A stretch of DNA of 16,310 nucleotides from contig CAJOMM010000014.1 of assembly GCA_905235765.1 (NCBI GenBank), forward strand, positions 1 to 16,310. Direction: 5' to 3'. Below, in pieces: positions 12,632-16,310 of the stretch. Within the stretch, counting starts at the first letter, position 1; each line of letters begins with the position of its first letter. The notes beneath the pieces are model-generated. The model was not told where the DNA came from. It searched no databases and was given only the letters and a program-made list of their open reading frames with translations. Made by a program: the position numbers and the translations under genes. This DNA is from an uncultured Clostridia bacterium (GTDB lineage Bacteria > Bacillota > Clostridia > Christensenellales > Borkfalkiaceae).

Positions 12632-13693
12632 TTATAACAAAGCGTTTTCAGTGAAAACTTTACCATAAGCCGCTGACTTATCTTCATTTACGTTCTTTGA
12701 AAAATTAACTTCGTATAGAGTGCTTGCTATATTAAGGTTTTTTATCTCCTTAAAAACGTCGATGGCAAAATGGTTTTCGGGCAGCGCAAGACACAAATAA
12801 CCATAATCTTTCGATACAACCTTATTTATTTCGTTTAAGAAAATTTTATAATTGACTAAATCGTCGTTCTTGCTGATAAAAAACGATAAAAACGGGAAGT
12901 CGAGAGATTCGTTTTCCTTCGGGAGCCTTATGTATTTCAGCGCTTGAAGGATAGGATTGGCAACTCTCAGCAATTTTATTAACGCGCCGTATTTCAAAAC
13001 CGTATATTGCTTGTACGATGAAACGTTCCATAAACAGGCGGTAGCCAGCAGATCGGTTCCGTCCATTAGCAGATAGAAATCCTCTATTTTCAGATTATAA
13101 AACTGTTCCAAAGAGTTTATAACGGGGAAAAAATCTTTCTTCTTGCCTTCTTCGTTCAAAAACGCCAACAAGGTTTGCATATCCCCTTCGTTGGCTTGTC
13201 TGAAAGTATATAAATGCTTGGGGACTTTTATTTTCTGGTTCGGATTAAACATAAACGTCTTTAAGTCGGTAATCTTTCTCGAATATAATATGTTCCTATC
13301 TTTTTCAATCATCCGTTGAAATTTATTATCCTTTACAACGCAACAGTAGAACAAATCCGCGTCCTCTTCTTTGAAGCACCGAAAGAATTTTAAGCCGTTC
13401 GCAGAAGTTCCGTTATATTCGGGATTCTTTTTCAGTCCGCATATATAGCCCGTTTTTGTGGGCTTTCCTTTAACGTACATATCACGAATCAATACGGCGC
13501 ACGTCTGAGCGATTTTGTCGCCTTCTTTTTGAACGTAAACGCGCGCTTTCCCCGATTCTTTCATATACGATTCGTAGGCGTCGGGACGGCGAGTATACGC
13601 CATGGTAAAAAGAGAGTTCCCCACAACGCTTTCCAAAATCTTTGAAATTTGTTCTCCGTCTTCTTTCTTCGCTAAAAATACGTTTTTTCCCAT
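12632..13693 (-). CDS. GNAT-fold N-acyltransferase-like protein, function unknown
   Basis: A 353-residue soluble protein that I recognise only at fold level. The N-terminal half looks like a GNAT domain: a helix-rich start, a RVYVQKEGDKIAQTCAVLIRDMYV strand pair (about 50-73), and TGYICGLKKNPEYNG (about 81-95), which sits where the acetyl-CoA-binding V-x-P-x-[YF]-R-G block is expected. The usual pyrophosphate-binding arginine/glycine loop is not clean. A second half (about 160-340) has similar strand-helix rhythm, so a tandem GNAT pair is possible. It is 22 bp downstream of rdgB with no terminator between and is followed by a hairpin, so it belongs to the ksgA-rdgB operon. There is no clear Shine-Dalgarno site. 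Substrate cannot be inferred from the neighbours. Confidence 0.62.
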   Translation of the reverse strand: MGKNVFLAKKEDGEQISKILESVVGNSLFTMAYTRRPDAYESYMKESGKARVYVQKEGDKIAQTCAVLIRDMYVKGKPTKTGYICGLKKNPEYNGTSANGLKFFRCFKEEDADLFYCCVVKDNKFQRMIEKDRNILYSRKITDLKTFMFNPNQKIKVPKHLYTFRQANEGDMQTLLAFLNEEGKKKDFFPVINSLEQFYNLKIEDFYLLMDGTDLLATACLWNVSSYKQYTVLKYGALIKLLRVANPILQALKYIRLPKENESLDFPFLSFFISKNDDLVNYKIFLNEINKVVSKDYGYLCLALPENHFAIDVFKEIKNLNIASTLYEVNFSKNVNEDKSAAYGKVFTENALL

Positions 13694-13715
13694 AATTTTA
13701 ACTTATTATTAAACT

Positions 13716-14306
13716 CTACGACTTCAAATTCTCTGAAATTATAGCCGCTATTTTGTTCATTGCCCTGCCCCTGTGGGACACGGCGTTTTTTTCCTCTCCG
13801 CAAGCGTTACCGAAAGACTTTTTCAAGTCGTAAGAATAGAACACGGGGTCGTACCCAAACCCGTTTTCGCCCTCTTCTTTTTCCAGAATCTCGCCTTCGG
13901 TTTCTCCCGTTTCGGTAAAAATTTTGCCGTCCGGAAGATAAAAAACCGTACAACAAACGAACTTGGCGGCGCGGTCTTTAACGCCTTCGAGATTTTTCAA
14001 TAAAAGGCGATTATTATCCTCGTCGTTGCCGGTTCCGGCGTACCTCGCGCTGTATACACCCGGCGCGCCTCCAAGCGCTTTGACGCACAATCCGCTATCG
14101 TCCGAAAGAGTGGGCAACCCGTATTTTTCGGCAATCGTCTTGGCTTTTATCAACGCGTTTTCGTAAAACGTTTTACCGGTCTCTTCTATCTCGAAGTCCT
14201 CTCCGAGTTCTTTATACCCAACTATTTTAAATTCCGGCAAAAGTTCTTTTATCTCTTTCATCTTTGCTTTATTGCCGGAAGCCAATATTAAAATCTTCTT
14301 ATCCAC
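13716..14306 (-). CDS. rdgB: Non-canonical purine NTP pyrophosphatase (XTP/dITP, HAM1 family)
   Basis: Hydrolyses XTP, ITP and dITP to monophosphates, keeping deaminated purines out of DNA and RNA. The 196-residue length is typical. Visible family blocks are the N-terminal LASGNKAKMKEI (8-19), the metal-binding TLSDDSGLCVKALGG (66-80, D69/D70), GVYSARYAG, the FGYDPVF loop (150-156) and SHRGRA (177-182). The GTG start at 14306 overlaps the end of ksgA by 8 bp, with GAGGTG just upstream, so the two are translated as neighbours in one message. Nothing is missing from the active site. Confidence 0.96.
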   Translation of the reverse strand: MDKKILILASGNKAKMKEIKELLPEFKIVGYKELGEDFEIEETGKTFYENALIKAKTIAEKYGLPTLSDDSGLCVKALGGAPGVYSARYAGTGNDEDNNRLLLKNLEGVKDRAAKFVCCTVFYLPDGKIFTETGETEGEILEKEEGENGFGYDPVFYSYDLKKSFGNACGEEKNAVSHRGRAMNKIAAIISENLKS

Positions 14307-15146
14307 GTTTCACCTCTTCTATCGCTTTCGTTAAAACCACGAACTCTTCGGCAGAAAGCGTTTCTCCCCGACAAAGCGGAGAAAATCCGCAAATTTCCAA
14401 AACTCTTTCGGCGTCTTTCCTTGAAAATTTATAGCCGTTTATGAGATTGTTTGCCAAAGTTTTTCTCCTGCCGGAAAACGCCGTCCTCACCGTTTCTCTT
14501 ATTTTTGACAGATCTTCGCCCTTGAATTTATCTTTTTCCACTAGAATATTCACCACGGCGGAATCCACGTTCGGAACGGGAGTAAATTTTTCCCTGCCGA
14601 CCTTCATTATTATTTCCGCACTTCCGCGAAGATTTATGCCGACGGTTATCGCGCCGTAATCGGAACTTTTCGGGCTTGCCGCAAAACGCCTTGCCACTTC
14701 TTCCTGAACCATAACCGTCATCGATCGGATAGCGTAGGAGTTTTCAAGAAATTTCATTATGACGGGCGTAGTTATATAATAAGGCAGATTTGCGACGAGT
14801 TTATATTCTCCGCCGAGCTGTTTTTCCACCGCGTCTATTCTTTCCTTCATTATGTCCTTATAAACGATAGTAACGTTGCCGCAATCTTTTAACGTTTCGT
14901 CAAGAACGGGCGTTAACGTTTTATCTATCTCGTAGCCGACGACCTTTTTTGCTTTTTCGGATAAAACCTTAGTAAGCGCGCCGGCGCCGCAACCTATTTC
15001 CAGCACCGTATCATCTTTCGTTATACCTGCGCCTTCCACGATTTCGTTTAGAAGAACCGTATCCGTTAAAAAATTCTGCCCGTATGCTTTTTTTAATTGA
15101 ACACCCTTTTCCGAAAGCAGAACTTTAAGCGTTTTTTCTCTTTCAC
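14299..15146 (-). CDS. ksgA: 16S rRNA dimethyladenosine transferase KsgA/RsmA, with a problematic 5' end
   Basis: KsgA dimethylates two adjacent adenosines near the 3' end of 16S rRNA during 30S assembly. The SAM-binding VLEIGCGAGALT and the target-adenosine NLPYYITTP motifs are intact, as is the C-terminal helical region. The in-frame coding sequence clearly continues upstream of the first in-frame GTG (15039), because it includes the conserved N-terminal KKAYGQNFLTD block. But between that block and the upstream TGA (15178-15180) there is no ATG, GTG or TTG in frame. A GTG at 15146 with AGAGG seven bases upstream sits one frame off. Adding one A to the A6 run (15132-15137) would join it into a normal 282-residue protein. 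I give the span to that GTG; the 5' end is uncertain. Confidence 0.88.
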
Positions 15147-15231
15147 CTCTGAACCTCTGAATAAAAACCGAAAAATATCACAATCTATAATCGAAAGGAT
15201 ATCCTTGAAATTTTTACCGAAGAAAAAATCA

Positions 15232-15256
15232 CGGGGGAACGGCGCGCGTTCTCCCG
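15232..15256 (-). terminator. tatD terminator
   Basis: A 10-bp stem with one mismatch (15232-15241 with 15247-15256) around a GC-rich loop, followed on the minus strand by GATTTTTTC. It starts 3 bp past the tatD stop and separates metG-tatD from ksgA, which then needs its own promoter; none is convincing in the 85 bases between. That gap contains a 12-bp perfect palindrome (AAGGATATCCTT, 15195-15206). Confidence 0.65.
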
Positions 15257-15258
15257 TT

Positions 15259-16032
15259 CTATTTTAATTTGCTAAAAAGTCTTTTGGCGTTTTCATAAAC
15301 GTAGGTCTCGACTTCTCCTATATCTTCGCCTCTTATTTCCGCAAGTTTTTCCGCTATCACCGGAATCCGCTTTGGAGCGTTCACGGTTCCGCGAAAAGGC
15401 TCCGGCGCGAGAAACGGACTGTCCGTTTCCGTCAGAATATATTCTCTCGGAACAGCCGCCGCCACCTCTTTTATATTCCTCGCATTTTTAAAAGTAAGGC
15501 TTCCTCCGAAAGAAATATAAAGCCCTAATTTCATAAGTTCTTTCGCGCTCTCTATACTCCCCGAATAACAATGCATTATTCCGCCGTACCGCAATTTGTC
15601 GCGGTTTTCTCTAAGTATCTTACATGCGTCGCCCATTGCGTCCCTGATATGAAGGTTCACGGGAAGCCCTGCCGCGCACGCTAATTCGAGCTGCGCCACA
15701 AAAAATTCCTTCTGCTTGTCAGAATAACTTTTATCCCAATAATAATCCAGCCCTATTTCTCCGACGGCAACGCACTTTTCATGGTCTAAAAGCCCCTTTA
15801 TGTCGTATATCGCCGATATTTCGAGGTCTTTTATATCCATGGGGTGCAGTCCGGCGGCAAAATATACTTCTTCAAATTGTTCCGCCTGTTCTTTTACCAG
15901 TTCCGACGACTTGACGTCGCAGCCGATATTTATTACTCTCCCAACGCCGCACGCCTTAAACTCGTTTACGACGGCTATAAGATCGTCCTTCAGTTTCGGG
16001 TCGTCAAGATGACAATGCGTATCGATAAACAT
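15259..16032 (-). CDS. tatD: TatD family metal-dependent hydrolase/DNase
   Basis: A TIM-barrel metallohydrolase; TatD proteins show 3'-5' exonuclease activity on DNA and have been linked to DNA repair and quality control. The 257 residues carry the metal ligands H6 and H8 (DTHCHLDD), E92 (VGEIGLDYYWD), H128, H154 (GIMHCYSG) and D204 (TETDSPFLAPEPFRG), all in the expected order. The ATG overlaps the metG stop by one base (TGATG), so the two are translationally coupled. The metG-tatD-(rnmV)-ksgA order is conserved in Firmicutes, but rnmV is absent between tatD and ksgA here. The exact physiological substrate is not settled for the family. Confidence 0.95.
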   Translation of the reverse strand: MFIDTHCHLDDPKLKDDLIAVVNEFKACGVGRVINIGCDVKSSELVKEQAEQFEEVYFAAGLHPMDIKDLEISAIYDIKGLLDHEKCVAVGEIGLDYYWDKSYSDKQKEFFVAQLELACAAGLPVNLHIRDAMGDACKILRENRDKLRYGGIMHCYSGSIESAKELMKLGLYISFGGSLTFKNARNIKEVAAAVPREYILTETDSPFLAPEPFRGTVNAPKRIPVIAEKLAEIRGEDIGEVETYVYENAKRLFSKLK

Positions 16033-16310
16033 CAGAAAATCTCGCTGCCGTCTTCTATGTCGCGTTCGGGTGAAAGAAAAGCGAGTTTACCTTCTTCATT
16101 TTCCGCGCATAGTATCATGCCCTGACTTTCTATGCCGCAAAGTTTTGCCGGTTTAAGATTGGTTATGACGACAAGTTTTTTGCCTATCATATATTCCGGT
16201 TCGTAGAATTGAGATATCCCGCTGACAACCGTCCTTTTTTCTTCCCCGATCTTTAACGTAAGTTTAAGAAGCTTTTTGCTTTTTTCCACTTTTTCGCAGC
16301 CTATGACCGT
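16032..16310 (-). CDS. metG: Methionyl-tRNA synthetase, C-terminal tRNA-binding domain (5' end outside window)
   Basis: The reading frame enters from the right edge and covers 92 residues. It is the EMAPII/Trbp111-type OB-fold that many bacterial MetRS enzymes carry at the C-terminus to dimerise and bind tRNA. Diagnostic blocks are CEKVEKSKKLLKL, VVSGISQFYEPEYMIGKKLVVITNLKP and GIESQGMILCAE. The catalytic domain lies beyond the window. A free-standing Trbp111/CsaA protein is an alternative, but the frame stays open to the edge and the partner gene is tatD, as for metG elsewhere. The GTG at 16289 should not be taken as the start. Confidence 0.9.
   Translation of the reverse strand, partial: TVIGCEKVEKSKKLLKLTLKIGEEKRTVVSGISQFYEPEYMIGKKLVVITNLKPAKLCGIESQGMILCAENEEGKLAFLSPERDIEDGSEIF

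Noticed and set aside
15195..15206. 12-bp palindrome AAGGATATCCTT as a ksgA operator
   Set aside because: It is a single site, not repeated in the window, with no clear promoter next to it and no candidate regulator.

Overview
The window looks like chromosomal DNA of an anaerobic, low-to-moderate-GC Bacillota (Clostridia-like) bacterium. The reasons are gene orders familiar from Firmicutes (rpmB divergent from yloU-fakA-recG; metG-tatD-ksgA), a reverse-type rubrerythrin, a Bacillus-type short NagB, purine-rich Shine-Dalgarno sites and intrinsic terminators with U-tracts. The exact lineage cannot be read from the sequence. Almost all protein genes lie on the minus strand. The exception is rpmB; the RNA genes are also on the plus strand.

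Region by region (left to right): a leftward promoter leaves the window at 8-36. comEC (67-2208, -) encodes a DNA-uptake channel whose C-terminal lactamase-like part lacks the metal site. Between comEC and the next protein gene is an RNA-rich stretch. It holds back-to-back promoters for comEC and for a roughly 200-nt structured, 6S-like RNA, then two 145-bp tandem repeats derived from tRNA-Glu, then an intact tRNA-Glu(CTC) and a strong hairpin. A small operon follows on the minus strand (3-TM membrane protein plus XRE regulator) with two matching palindromes at its promoter. Next come rubrerythrin, nagB and nadE (nagB with its own promoter), a 19-bp perfect bidirectional terminator, a TraX-like membrane protein coupled to recG, and fakA with yloU. 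Divergently from yloU lies rpmB. The right end holds ksgA-rdgB-GNAT-like protein as one operon, preceded by metG(3' end)-tatD.

Functionally this is mostly housekeeping: NAD synthesis, amino-sugar catabolism, peroxide defence, recombination/fork rescue, fatty-acid activation for lipid synthesis, 16S rRNA dimethylation, nucleotide-pool cleaning and tRNA charging. No prophage, insertion sequence, CRISPR array or defence island is visible.

The observations most worth a second look are: the tandem tRNA-Glu-derived repeats placed between a promoter and the only intact tRNA copy; the 6S-like RNA candidate; the paired operators of the XRE/membrane-protein operon; the ksgA 5' end, which lacks a usable in-frame start unless one base is added to an A6 run; and an intrinsic terminator whose U-tract abuts the recG start codon.
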